A program made the position numbers and the translations under genes. Source: Adenanthera pavonina (taxonomy: Eukaryota > Streptophyta > Magnoliopsida > Fabales > Fabaceae). Taken from it: a DNA stretch of 64,000 bases. The notes beneath the pieces were generated by a model. That model was given only the letters and a program-made list of their open reading frames with translations, ran no database searches and was not told the DNA's origin. Positions 26,002-37,183 of this stretch are shown piece by piece. The stretch's first letter is position 1, and the number at the start of each line of letters is the position of its first letter. Location of the stretch: assembly GCA_026686845.1 (NCBI GenBank), contig JAIVEN010000007.1, positions 30,873,001-30,937,000 of the forward strand, in the 5' to 3' direction.

Positions 26002-29000
26002 ATGATAGTGGTCGATGGGGTTCCCTTCGCCGCACCTTCATCTTCACCATCTCAGGTACCCTTACGACCCTTTCTCTCAATTTCTCTTTCTTCTCCCCCC
26101 AAACAAACCCCCGCCCAAAAGAAGAAAAAACAGCTTTTGCTGAATTCAAGGGAAACATTGAGGAAGTGAAAACCTAGAATCTTGGTGAGCTCACGTTGTT
26201 CAAGAATCTGGTTTAAATAGATCATCAAATCATTCTGGTCACTATGACTAACAGGTGTGACAGGTGTGATTTACAAACCTGAATTTCAAGCTACACTGAT
26301 TCAAAATACTGTCTGATTCAGACAGTACATAGTGAAAACGCAGTCTTAGATGAAAGAGATGAAGTCGTTGCCATAAAGGCATTTGTGCATTGTTTGCATT
26401 ACTCAAGATTTTTCCCCCGAAAGGAGTTTTGACTTGTTATTGGAGTCAAAGCTATGGAGTGTGGTGTTCCTGCATTACGCCTTCCTTCAGGTATAGTCTA
26501 GAAAAACTGGTTCTTTCGAGGGAGGTGGTTATAGAAAGAGATCATAGCAGAGCTAAGTGGATGGTGTATTTTATGCCAACTTACATCTACAAGAAAAGGA
26601 ATTAAGGGAGGCCTCGTACCTTATTTCATGCTCACTGTAAATAGAGAACTCAATAAAAAAGCATGATCTTTATCTTAGTGTAGAATTTTGCATTATAAAC
26701 TTGTGAAACATCTGGCATTTGTGCTTGTGTACAGCGAATAGACACTCTACATGCTTTGTTGGAGAATCCTTTTCTGGTATCTGCCTCAGATTCTTTCAAG
26801 GCTATCCCAGAGAGGAAGTTTACAGTTTCTGAAGAGTCTAATTCTGATGGATCAAAATGGGTATACATATTTCAGAGAGAATATGCGACTGTTGACCCTC
26901 CATTTGTTAATGTATTTACTTTCTCCCTCTGTTCAGTTTCATAAAGCGAATAGCTATTGCTTGAATAAAAGCTTTTCCCTTTTTCTTTTTGAGAAGAAAG
27001 AGATAGTACATGGTAAATTGTTACTGTACTTTGTTACTTATTTTTAGATCAGTTTATTTGAGCCTACGACTTATAATCTTTTGCATGCTCATCCAATCTT
27101 TATTGGACTGCAAATGACATCATAGATGGAATTTCTTTCATCTGTCTTGAACTTTACCATGGATTCCTACGCCTTTTTTCAGGCTCCTGTTAGCCTCCTT
27201 TCTGTTCCTTCTTCTTCTTCTTTTGGGAGAAACTGATCAGAGAATGTGACATTTTAGTTAACTCCCAACAAATAAATACCATTCAACAACTTCATGCACT
27301 TATCATTTTAATTATCTGACACCAATTATCAGAAACTGATTAGTATGATGCCAATTTGCATTTCCATTGTCTGTACTGAATTTCACTGTCCTTTCTTTTA
27401 ACTTTGTATTTATGTGCTTTCTTCTCCTCTCTCCACATTGCTAGTTTGTTGGCACTGATGAAGCAACAACGTGTGTGGGCCTTGCCATTCGAAATCGAAG
27501 CAATGGGATGTAAGAACTATGGATTAAGTTATTTGACATAGGATGGTGTCTTGACAAATTTTAATTTCATTGTTTTTTCCTTTTATTTGGGTTTCCTATG
27601 CCTGTTTTATTATTTTACCTCTATATTGCAGGACGTCACTTGCCCATATGGATTCACCTAAAATTGTAGATATAGGCCTCTCTCAAATGCTATCAAAACT
27701 TGTTGAGGATAATAAGGAGACTGAGTTGGAGGCATTTTTCTTTTTCTTTATTTTCCCAATGATTAATTTTGCCACCTGTACTTCTAGTGTTGATGCTTCA
27801 AAAATTATGTTTGAACTGAAACTTTGCTTTATCTCAATACAAATGTAGGTACATCTAATTGGGGGTTTTCAAGATGTTTCACTAAAAGTCTGACCAGGGT
27901 CTTCTACTTCATTAATAATTTTGCTTAAATGTAGTTTCTTCTCAGACAGAATAGTTGCTCAGTCTGTTGGACTTCTGTGCAGCTTGCTAATGGTAGGACA
28001 GTGTCAAAAAGCCTTTCAGATTTGGACGGCTATTCCTTTCCTTTGGCCACAAAAATTGTTCAAGCTTTATGCACAAGAGATGAGACCTTTCATCTTCAAA
28101 CTATCTGTGTTCTTGGGCATAACACCCGAAGGGATTCTTACGGGAATGCATTCCCCATCTTCAATGGATTTGTGGTCAGCTCCTGCATGATTTACTCCTG
28201 AATCTTGCTCCTATTCACTTTCAGTTCATTTGCAATATGAAACATATTACTCTTTTGTCAAAAGTATAGGGGGCTGGTTGCACTGCAAACTCTTCCTACA
28301 TATTTTTTAATCATTAATGGAAAACGTTCATACATAGTTTTTATAACAACAGAGTCATAATATGTCTTGACCATTAACAAAAGACAACAAATTAAAAAAT
28401 TTGCTTATACACGCATATGGTTATAAATGTCACCTTGTTTAGCTATAATCAGATATAATTTGATTATTAGTACCTGATGATCCAACATGCTTCTAATAAA
28501 GTTTCAGCTGATACTGGTTATGGTAACAAGATTGTAGTACTAAAATCTATGAGCAAGTTTTAAAGATCATCACAAATAATTGTATCTGAAGAAATCACTT
28601 CCTATAACAGACAGTATTATCTAAATTTAAATAACTATATTGCAAGGGGAAACTACGTGTGATTGTATGACACATTTTGGTTATTAATGATTTGTGAAAA
28701 GTTGTTGCAGTTCTTTCCTTTTAATTTTGACATTTTTTCTCAAACTCTGAATGGGGTTTCAACTTCTTACATTTCATTCACTGTTTCAGGTCGAAACTTT
28801 GACTGGAACAGTCATCCCAGCAAGTTTTGATAGAACTTCTAGGTGCCCAGATGAAATTGTTAGGAGAATACGAGTAACTGCTTCCTTTGAAGATCCCAGT
28901 AGTAATGGGAAGTTACTGGAGACATATGACACTAGAACTGACCGGTTCATAATTGCTCCTTGTTGCTGGTAAATTTTGAAGATTATAACTTCATCTTTAA

Positions 29001-30448
29001 CGTCAGTATGTATAAGTTGTTTACAGTCCAAAGCTGAAACCAAACAAGTACTTAATTATGTTAGCTGGTGAAAACTATTTTCTCGCACTCTTTTTTGTTT
29101 ATCTTGTTTATGTGTGAATATTTTCTGGCGGTCTATTGTAGCTTTTTGTTTAAGTAATACTGAAACTTCTGGCACCTTCTGATTTAGGACTCTTCGCCAA
29201 TATCATATTGCTTCCAGACTAATTCATCGTTCAGATTCAGAAATTCTTTCAAAGTGTTCTACCTCACCTGATGCCGAAGGCCCAGATTTTGTAGATAGCT
29301 TGAGAAGGTACAAACACTTTGATTCTATGTTTCAAACCTAATTATCTTATTTGATGTGAATAACATCTGTGGCTGTTGAGAGAGAATATGAAAGGAATGG
29401 TACAGAATAATAGATTGAGAGGAAAGAAGTCAGGGGATAAAGAGAGGCAAATAGGGTAAATTGTTTGGTCCTACAATATCACTTGATCATCGAGTTTTTA
29501 GACTAGAGTATAATGGAGCTTGTTATGTGGGTAGTTCAAAGCTATCCTGATTTAACTGGAAATACAAGAACACCTAAACCTTATGGGAACAGGAAATTAT
29601 GTAATTCCCCTAATATAGAATCTAAATAAAGTCATAATTCACAAGAATGTCAATATCCCACTATCCCAGCACAAAAAATCAAATAGGCTTGCCAAAAAAA
29701 AAGAATCTAAATAAACAAACAGATGATTGAAACTTAATTATAATTCACCTCACTTGAACCATGAGACAATCCACTGTCTATGCTTGTCATCCTTAATCGT
29801 CTTATGCCAATTATTATTCTCCTAATGGTAGATGGATTTACATACAAATTTTTACAGTTGTTCTACAGTTTTCAGAATGAATTCCATGTACATAACTACT
29901 TCGAGGGTTGAATGTTGTCCTGACATGTTTAACTCCCTGATTGAACTGTGTCAGTTTAAGGCAAGAAGCAGCGGGTAGTGGGCTGGATTTCCCCTGTATA
30001 TTCAAATTTCAACTGTAAAGAATCAAACCCATCATTTATTTACCTTGATGCTTGGAAATAGTCCTTTTCACATAAAGGACATGAAACTTGATTATTTCAT
30101 AATTCTCTTCAAATTTTAATTATCGTTGCTCAACTTTATTTTTCTACAATTGACATATTCTCTGAGCTGGAAATCAATCAGGATATATGGTTCTGCTTCA
30201 AACCTTCAACCATGTTATGAATAATCACCAACAACCAAGTGATTAGGAAATTAAAAATTTTCACTTATTGAACACCACTCTCAAATTTGTAAGACTTGTT
30301 TTCTCATGGGATAACATAGTGGATCTTATTTTCCATCTTCAGGCAGTGGAATTATTTGATTGAGCATCCATACTGGACGGAAACCTACCCTATGAAGCGG
30401 CCTCGTATTTTTGAGAGGACAGCCGATGGAGGCTGGAAAAGATGTTGA
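26002..30448 (+). CDS. NTAN1: Protein N-terminal asparagine amidohydrolase (NTAN1)
   Basis: Nine coding exons: 26002-26055, 26735-26911, 27445-27509, 27632-27731, 27849-27887, 27983-28174, 28790-28968, 29188-29307, 30343-30448; 1032 nt, 343 aa, close to the length I recall for the Arabidopsis protein. NTAN1 deamidates an N-terminal Asn to Asp, making a tertiary destabilising residue into a secondary one for the Arg/N-degron pathway. Family signatures are visible: SASDSFKAIPERKF, GTDEATTC with the presumed nucleophile Cys87, LAHMDSP, VHLIGGF, LGHNTRRDS and ASFDRTSRCPDEIVRRIRV. The N-terminus MIVVDGVPF is the expected short leader. All junctions keep phase. Intron 4 (27732-27848) appears to use a GC donor, since TTG GAG followed by GCATTT must join GTA CAT to give ELEVHLIGG. 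Intron 5 uses a weak GTCTGA donor. The gene appears intact. Confidence 0.95.
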
Positions 30449-31095
30449 TGGCATTCTAAGGTTGCAAATCTTCTTGATAATTATGCGCATGTCATTGGTT
30501 TTGGGGTTGGACATGGATTGATTGGATTGTTTATCTTATAATTGAGATGTTTTAGTCTCATAGGACATTTCATTTATGGCCAACTGCTTCTGACTGTAGT
30601 TTTATTTAAAATGATAATGAATTAGCATTCTGCTAAATATCGCATGATTGTTTCCTCAGAATTTTACTTTCATTTGCTATGTGAGAAAGTTCTTATCTAG
30701 AAGTCAACCAAGTTAATCATTAATAAACATTAAGCATCTCAGCAATGAATTTCACTAAGATGTGTGTTGAACATCTCATAGGTTTATTCATGATGGCTTC
30801 GGTCTTTTAATTTTTATCAGATCAGAGTTTATTTAAGAATTATTTTGTAGCTGTTGGAAATTAGGGAAGGAATCAAAGGGAAAATAATATGATTATCTAG
30901 TGCTCCATTTGGATCTAGAAACGCAAGGAAGGTCAGGAATTTGCTTAAAGCATAGGAAACATATTAAGCAAGAATAAGTTTAGGGGAGAAAAGAATGTCA
31001 GCAATTACTTATGTAATTATTCTACTTTTAGTTATACTACATTTTTTTTCCCGCAATCATAATGAATCCTTGGTGCATAATTACTGCTTGGAGGT
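30449..31095. other. NTAN1 3' flank
   Basis: AT-rich sequence between the NTAN1 stop and the left edge of the segmental duplication. No ORF or element is recognised, and no clear polyadenylation signal was fixed. Confidence 0.4.
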
Positions 31096-32355
31096 TAAAT
31101 GCTATATATACAGTGAAAGTTTTTTTCCCCTAAATATGTTCTAATTTCAATTATTAGAATTCAAACTCATCAACTTATTTAATTTAACTGGAGTGAGCAT
31201 CATGTATTCACACAAAATTCAAAATGAATCACATTATTCACCAATTATGACGAGTGCAACTTCCTATATACTATTTTTTATGTTTAATTATATGAATATT
31301 AATGATTGAAATAGTCCTTCAATTTCACATGGACCACATGAAATTCCCGAAGTCTCTTCATTGATTTTATCGATCTGAACCTAGAATACCTGAAAATTAG
31401 CTCTGTCATCTGCATTGTGTGTCTCAGGCTTTTTTAGTAATTTTCCCCATTAATGCAATGAGAACAAATCTGTCTGGCTCGGAATAGCTTATTATAAGAT
31501 GTATGAAATTAACAAACAATATATTGCCATCTACAAGGGAATCAATTCTCTGCCCATTTTTATTTGAAGATCATGAATGGCAATTTCTTGGAATTTCTTC
31601 AGTGGATCTTTTCGGACCATGAATGGTCCTTTTTATTCTCCAGAAATTGCTGGAAGGACGACTTGTTTTCAGATATGCAAATTGACTATGAGAAATGCTG
31701 ATACAAATAGCGATCCATCATGGGAAAAAATATTATTCCCATCATCTATAATTTGAATCCCATTTTGGTACAAAATTGAGAGGTTGCTTGGTATATTTTT
31801 CGGTAAGGAGTTTATGTATAATTTCTTGTTTTATTTTTTGAAAAGTTCAAGTTAATTTTTTAATGAATATAGTATGTCTTAATGCGAAAGATATAAATAT
31901 ACTGTTACAAAAAAAGATATAAATATACTTTTATTAAGGAAAGAGATTCAAAGGTTAAGGATCTTTTGGAAAAAATATTACAAATCACTCTAGGAGTATA
32001 AATTCTCTAAGTTTTGCTTAGGAAGTATAACATTCAAAGTTAAACCCAATTAACTTCATGGGAAATTATATTTTTTTTGGAAACCAACGGTAATTGTTGT
32101 ATATTTTCGTAAGTTAAATTTCTCCTCTTTACTTTCCTCAATTAAGCAACCACTCACTGAACTCATCTCAACTGTTAAAATTTTGAAGTGATAACTACAC
32201 TGGGTGCAACTAAAGATCTCAACATCCTATAATATTAAGTAAGTTATTTCCCATTGCATGCAGGCTGGCCATAGTTTATCAATTTAAGTTAATGAGTCAT
32301 TAGTGTTCTCACACACACATTTGTGATAATTTAATTTTTTTCGTCTTTAGTTGTT

Positions 32356-32742
32356 TGAGGGTCCATTTGGTTCTCAGTTTTATAAAATTAAGTTAAAGAT
32401 AAATAAAATTTGTAAAAATGAAGTTTAGATAAAGTAAGTTTATTGTAAGTTATTATGTTTAGATATTCTTTTTGCAAAAGTAAGTTTGACAAAAAATCTG
32501 TTTGGATGATAAAGATTAAAAATACTTTTAAATGTATAATATAGAGTAAATTTATTTCGCCTTTTCCAAAATTTATGTTTTGTTAAAGGAAAAGTAACTT
32601 TTCCCCTCCATTTTCAAAATCACAATTTAATCCACTTTTTATTTTTAAAAAAGATAGTTTGTATTTGATCAAACACATTTTCTCATAAAATCATGATTAA
32701 AAATCATGATATCTTTTTCATAAAGATTAACCAAACAGGGAC
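32356..32742. mobile_element. hAT-like MITE absent from the paralogous segment
   Basis: The left end GGGTCCATTTGGTT and the reverse complement of the right end AGTCCCTGTTTGGTT are similar. The paralogous segment at about 36143-36165 runs straight through (tcgtctgagtttccaacacc) where unit 1 has this about 390-bp insert between tcgtctttagttgttt and tagtttgcaacac, so unit 2 is an empty site. The flanks suggest a degenerate 8-bp duplication (tagttgtt and tagtttgc). No coding capacity. Confidence 0.6.
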
Positions 32743-33112
32743 TTAGTTTGCAACACGGTCAAATGTGGTGCACAGGGAATCCCGTTTGGATAGAAAATGA
32801 AATTAATTTTGTGCTTTCACTGAAAAAAGAAAAAAAAATTCTGTGCCCATTTGCAGATTGTGAAATAGCAACTTCGAGTTTCTGCAGAGAGCCAGGGAGG
32901 AATTCATCTTTTTGGAGCATGCACGACCCTTCTTATTCATGAAAAATGGCTCAAAGAAGGATATATTTAATATTTTATGATGCATATTGATTATTATAAG
33001 AAAAGCAGATTCAGAAGGTGGTCCAGCATAGGAGAAAAATTATAATCCCACCAATTATAAGGGATAGAAAAGAGAAAATAATTGAAGAAGCACCATTACG
33101 CTTATGTCGATC

Positions 33113-33135
33113 GACCTCTATATATATTTGAGGTC
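33113..33135 (+). promoter_or_regulatory. TATA box inside a GACCTC/GAGGTC palindrome, copy 1
   Basis: Perfect 6-bp inverted repeat GACCTC ... GAGGTC separated by 11 bases that contain TATATATAT. It lies 98 bases upstream of the copy 1 ATG and is conserved in copy 2 at 36627-36649. It is the obvious core promoter of the Cys/His-rich gene; whether the palindrome itself works is unknown. Confidence 0.7.
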
Positions 33136-33232
33136 TCACACAACATCTCAACACCAAGCAACCACCACTTAAGTATTATAATATAACCCTTTGAGATCTT
33201 ATCAGCAGTAAGCACTAAGCTAGTCAGTAGCC

Positions 33233-33662
33233 ATGGCCTCAATGCAATGCCACAGAAGTTGCAGTGAGACCTGCGAGACCAAATGCCATAAAGACTCTTC
33301 ATTCGCCCACAAGGGCAACCATCAAGGTCACCATAACAAACAGTTTCTCTGCCATGGCCAAACCCAAGTTCACCAAAACAATCAGTTTCCTCAGCCATGG
33401 CCAAACCCAAGCTCACCACCACCACCACCCTACGAGCCACCTTGTGACCCACAGCAACACCCATGGCCATGGAAAACACGGCAGCCACAACGCTTGTTCT
33501 GAGCATGGAATGGCTTGCCAGGGAAAGACTTGTAAGGTGAGGATGAAGAACAAGTGTGGTGGTGGTGATGAGCACAGGAAGAAGGACAGGTCTCACTGCC
33601 ACACCAACAAGCGCCGTGTCCGTGACGGCAACAGGAGCTGCAGCGACAGCGACTGCGACTGA
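33233..33662 (+). CDS. Small Cys/His-rich protein, copy 1, reading frame split by a 1-nt slip
   Basis: From the ATG at 33233 one frame reads MASMQCHRSCSETCETKC and then His/Gln/Pro-rich sequence to a stop at 33502 (89 aa). The +1 frame, open to 33662, holds the more structured C-terminus: ACSEHGMACQGKTCK, a basic stretch and a terminal SCSDSDCD. Two imperfect repeats containing GCCATGGCCAAACCCAAG sit in the middle. The first repeat encodes HGQTQVHQNN in the first frame and the second encodes HGQTQAHHHHH in the +1 frame, and the second repeat has one extra base. This points to a frameshift within the repeats, so the gene may be broken or may give the shorter 89-aa product. No signal peptide or domain is recognised; the family is unknown to me. 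TATA palindrome upstream, probable 3' UTR intron downstream. Confidence 0.45.
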
Positions 33663-33681
33663 ATCGTCCACTGTCTAAAAG

Positions 33682-33986
33682 GTCACTATTCTTTATTTCT
33701 TATTCCGCACACAGATTGATTCTTAGAATATGGCTGATAAAATTCCATGAAAAAGATTGCTTCTTTGGCCCATTTTTCTGCACTTGGCGGCGGATAGGAT
33801 AGAACCGACGCAAAAACATTTACCAGTGAATTATATCACTACAATAGATGCACGCGTCACAAGCATATACTAACACATGTTGCTTTTATATACGCATGCA
33901 TATCCAGGTATTTTTATAATCCTTGTTATTATATAATGCACTGATCAAATTTTCTTTTGTTTTTTTGTTTTTTTTCCTTTTACCAG
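33682..33986 (+). other. Candidate 3' UTR intron of copy 1
   Basis: Donor-like AAAAG/GTCACT at 33681-33682 and a strong pyrimidine tract with the acceptor ttttaccag at 33985-33986. Both sites and the exon-like sequence after the acceptor (AATGAAGGGAA) are conserved in copy 2 (37203-37674) although the sequence between has diverged more. The function is inferred, not seen. Confidence 0.4.
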
Positions 33987-34679
33987 AATGAAGGGAAGTG
34001 AGGCACCGGGGGTGATGATGATCCGCTATCATACATATAAAAGTGCCCAAGAATCAGTGCGTACTACTAAATAAAAATAAGTTGTTGCAAAGCCACGTTT
34101 GTTGGCTCTGGTTGTGTGTTATGTGTATGGAAAATAAATTTAATAAAGGAGTTTCCTTTGGTGAAAAAAGAAAATGACAAAAAATTGATCAATTAAAGAA
34201 TCAAGCGCCATTGATATATATATATATATATATAAAGAATTAATTAAGCACCACAATCAGTACTATATGAATATCAACTATCTTTTGCACAATATGGATC
34301 CCATGATGGGAAATGACCTTCTAATTTTCAGTGAAATCATATAAACCTCAACGTTTTCATTTATGTATATCATTTAGTATAGTAAATATAGTCTTAGCAG
34401 GTTCCAAAACCCTAACTAATCTGGGAAACACTCCTTTGTTATGCCAATGAACTAGTAAATTAGGATATGATATGAGTATGGATCTTCTTAATGATGTAAG
34501 AATTTTACAGTTTAGTAATCTGTAAACTTCTTCATGAATACTTCTGAATGTCATAACTGTTCTAGTCCTCACGAATTCCAAAATACAACTAATCTATTTT
34601 AACAAATGTTTTTTTAATATTATGAATAAAAAATCACGTCGAAAAAAACTTTTCTTCATTAATTAAAGCATGACTGAAC

Positions 34680-35330
34680 CCCGTGTGTCAAGTATGGCCT
34701 GCCATCATGCCTGTCGGTTCAAATTGCGCCACCACCACCACTGCCACCGCCGTAGCAATTCACAGTGCCCTCATCTGGGTTCCGCCGTTAATGATGTTCC
34801 GGTTCCTCCACATTCGGTTGTAGTTACTGTTGCTTCTTGCTGGTTACAATTTTGAATTATAAGAACTGATAAATAAATGCATATCCTTATTATATGGTTA
34901 ACTCAAGTATAAGGGTAATACGCTGTTCATTTGCCATCAATATTACAAGCTTCATTCAATCTGAATTATGACGCTACATTTTAAGGCTTTTCGTTCCCTC
35001 TTTGTTTTAGGCCGCTCCTCGAACTACAATTTCCGATAGCAATGACTATAAAGATACATGGTGATTTTGCAAGTGATAAGTCATGTATACAGATTCCCAT
35101 TCTGTCATTTTTCTGAGTTAAGCAGTCGAATTGATAGCTTTCTGATGTGTTTCTTAGGGAGAAGCAGAGATGATTATTTTATCATCATCAAAGATAGAAA
35201 TGTGAGCACACATTCCTTGAGAGCGTATTTTACATGTTACGCATGCATTGCAATTGTCCTAAAGAAGAAGGATTGCAACAAGATCTTGATAAAATCATTA
35301 ATATTTGATTTCTGGTGATGAGAAATTCTT
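34680..35330 (+). pseudogene. Truncated LIN37-like pseudogene (left part of the gene at 39692)
   Basis: The start matches the LIN37-like exon 1 (atgcctgtcggttcaaattg, then a Thr/Ala/His-rich region with ACCGCCGT). It then jumps to the end of exon 1 (CCTCATCTGGGT...TTAATGATGT), losing about 500 bases. Intron 1, exon 2 (GCTCCTCGAACTACAATTTC), intron 2 and exon 3 (ATCATCAAAGATAGAAAT) follow in the right order, ending in intron 3 at about 35330. Exon 2 ends ACATG/GTGATT where the intact gene has ACAAG/GTGATT. It lacks the conserved C-terminal exons and cannot encode the protein. Confidence 0.85.
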
Positions 35331-36626
35331 TTTTTTTTGTCAAACAGTTAAATGTTAAATGTTATCCATACATAATAAAAGTGTTTTCCCCTAAAGAAGT
35401 TCTAATTAATTTCAATGGTTGACAAAAAAAACTCGTCTATTTATTCAATTTAATTAGAGTGAGTCTCGTGTATTTACATGAAATTTACAATAATTAAGTC
35501 ATATTATTTGCAACTTGTGAGTAGTACAACTTCCCATATTTTTTATATTTTATTATATTGATATTAATGATTGGAAATTGCACTTCAATTTCAAATGGAA
35601 GTCATGAATTGCTGGAGTCTGTTCAAGGATTATATTGATCTATAACCTAGAAGACATGGAAATTAGCTATGTCATCTGCGTGGTGTCTCAGACTTCCTTT
35701 TTGTTTTTCTTAGTAGTGCGCAGAGAATAAATCTGTTTGGCTCGGAATTTCTGCCGTGGATCTTTTAGGACTATGCGGGGTCCTTTTTATTCGTAAGGAA
35801 TTGCTGAAAGGACATGTAAATATTTTCTGATGCAAATTGACTATGAGAAAAGCGGATTCAAAAGGGAGATCCATCATATCATGTCCCATAATCTATAGTT
35901 CGAATCCCTCATTTTGGTGCATATGTATATCTTTAAGAATGGACATTTGGTGCACTTCGATCTTATCTCAACTGTTATAATTGAAGTGGTAATTACATGG
36001 GCAACCAAAAATCTCAACGTCCTATATATGATACTATGTGAGTTGTTTTCCGATTGACTGAAATGAAATAAATACTTTGACTTAGCAATCAATGGAATTT
36101 TCCTCATATGTGAGAGCGTGTTAAGTTTTTCCATGTTTGGTCGTCTGAGTTTCCAACACCATCAAATGTGGTTTTGAGGATATACAAAGTAGTGCACAGA
36201 GAATCAGTTTGGGTGGAAAATGAATTAATTCTGTACGTGCTTTCGTTAAAAGAAAAAAAAATCGTCTGCCCATTTGCAGATTATGAAATAGCAACTTCGT
36301 GTTTCTGCAGAGAGGAATTCATCTTTTTGGAGCATGCACAACCCTCCTTATTCATAAAAAAATTAGCTCAAAGAAGGACAATGCAGATAGATTATTGTAA
36401 GAAAAAGCAGATTCAAATTAATTATAGGGCGCCCTTTCAATGCGTAGCGCACGCACCTGTGCATGTGCTCCTTGTCTCTCTTCTCTTCTTTTTTTTTTTT
36501 CTTAAAGAAAAAACCTCTCAATCAGGCCTCGCACGCTATTACGCCACGCACCGAATCCAAATCCCAAATTATAAGGGATAAAAAGGAGAAAATAATGGAA
36601 TTGAAGTACTACTTCAAGTACATTTT

Positions 36627-36649
36627 GACCTCTATATATATTGGAGGTC
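36627..36649 (+). promoter_or_regulatory. TATA box inside a GACCTC/GAGGTC palindrome, copy 2
   Basis: Same perfect palindrome, with an 11-base TATATATATTG spacer, 63 bases upstream of the copy 2 ATG. Conservation in both copies while flanking bases differ suggests the element is constrained or simply recent. Confidence 0.7.
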
Positions 36650-36711
36650 TCACACAACATCTCACCACCAAGCAAAGCAACCACACCACTTGAGTAAGCT
36701 AGCCAGTAGCC

Positions 36712-37183
36712 ATGGCCTCAACGCAATGCTACAGAAGTTGCAGTAAGACCTGCGAGACCAAATGCCATGAAAACTCTTCATTTGTCCACAAGGGCAACCA
36801 TCAAGCTAACCCCAACAACAGTTTCTCTCCCATGGTCAAACCCAAGCTCACCCCAACAACCAGTTGCTCTGCCATGGCCAAACCCAAGCTCACCACCACT
36901 CCATGAGCCAGGGTCAGTGCGTTAGCCAAACACGGGCCTGCATTGTGACCCGCGGCAACGCCTACGGCCACCATGGAAACACAGCCAGAGCGCCTGTTCT
37001 GAACATGGAATGGGGTGCCAGGGAAGGACTTGTGAGATGAGGATGAAGACAAGTGTGGTGGTGGCGAGCACAAGAAGAAGAAGGACGTACAGGTCTCACT
37101 GCCACACCAACAAGCACCGTGATGGCCACAGGAGCGGCGGTGACTACAGCAGCGACAGTGACAGCAATAGCGACTGTGATTGA
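36712..37183 (+). pseudogene. Small Cys/His-rich protein, copy 2, frame-disrupted
   Basis: It starts MASTQCYRSCSKTCETKC like copy 1 but the frame ends after 64 codons at 36906. The conserved C-terminus (ACSEHGMGCQGRTC ... HCHTNKHRDG ... SDSNSDCD, stop at 37181-37183) is in the +1 frame relative to the start. In the middle repeats this copy reads PMVKPKL and AMAKPKL, a different frame from copy 1, because the two copies differ by small indels before the repeats. At least one copy, and perhaps both, has lost the original frame. Same promoter palindrome and same downstream acceptor-like tract as copy 1. Confidence 0.5.

Larger units (their letters stand above)
31096..35330 (+). repeat. Segmental tandem duplication, unit 1 (Cys/His-rich gene copy 1 plus truncated LIN37-like copy)
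   Basis: This block is alignable by eye to unit 2 (about 35348-40800). Shared landmarks in order: the motif after ttaaatg (31096 and 35352), the upstream block around 32790-32960 against 36190-36350, the TATA palindrome (33113 and 36627), the gene start ATGGCCTCAA(T/C)GCAATGC (33233 and 36712), the pyrimidine tract before CCAGAATGAAGGGAA (33985 and 37673), the string GGCT(C/T)TGG(T/C)TGTGTGTTATGTG (about 34104 and 37783), then the start of the LIN37-like gene (34690 and 39690). Unit 1 stops inside LIN37-like intron 3. Confidence 0.75.

Noticed and set aside
27921..28190. ORF overlapping NTAN1 exon 6 in another frame
   Set aside because: The NTAN1 frame with LGHNTRRDS is the family match; the other frame has no homology I recognise.
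33102..33671. Minus-strand ORF of 189 codons over Cys/His-rich copy 1
   Set aside because: Val/Ala-rich complement of the His/Pro/Gln repeats; the promoter, duplicated start and conserved C-terminus are all on the plus strand.
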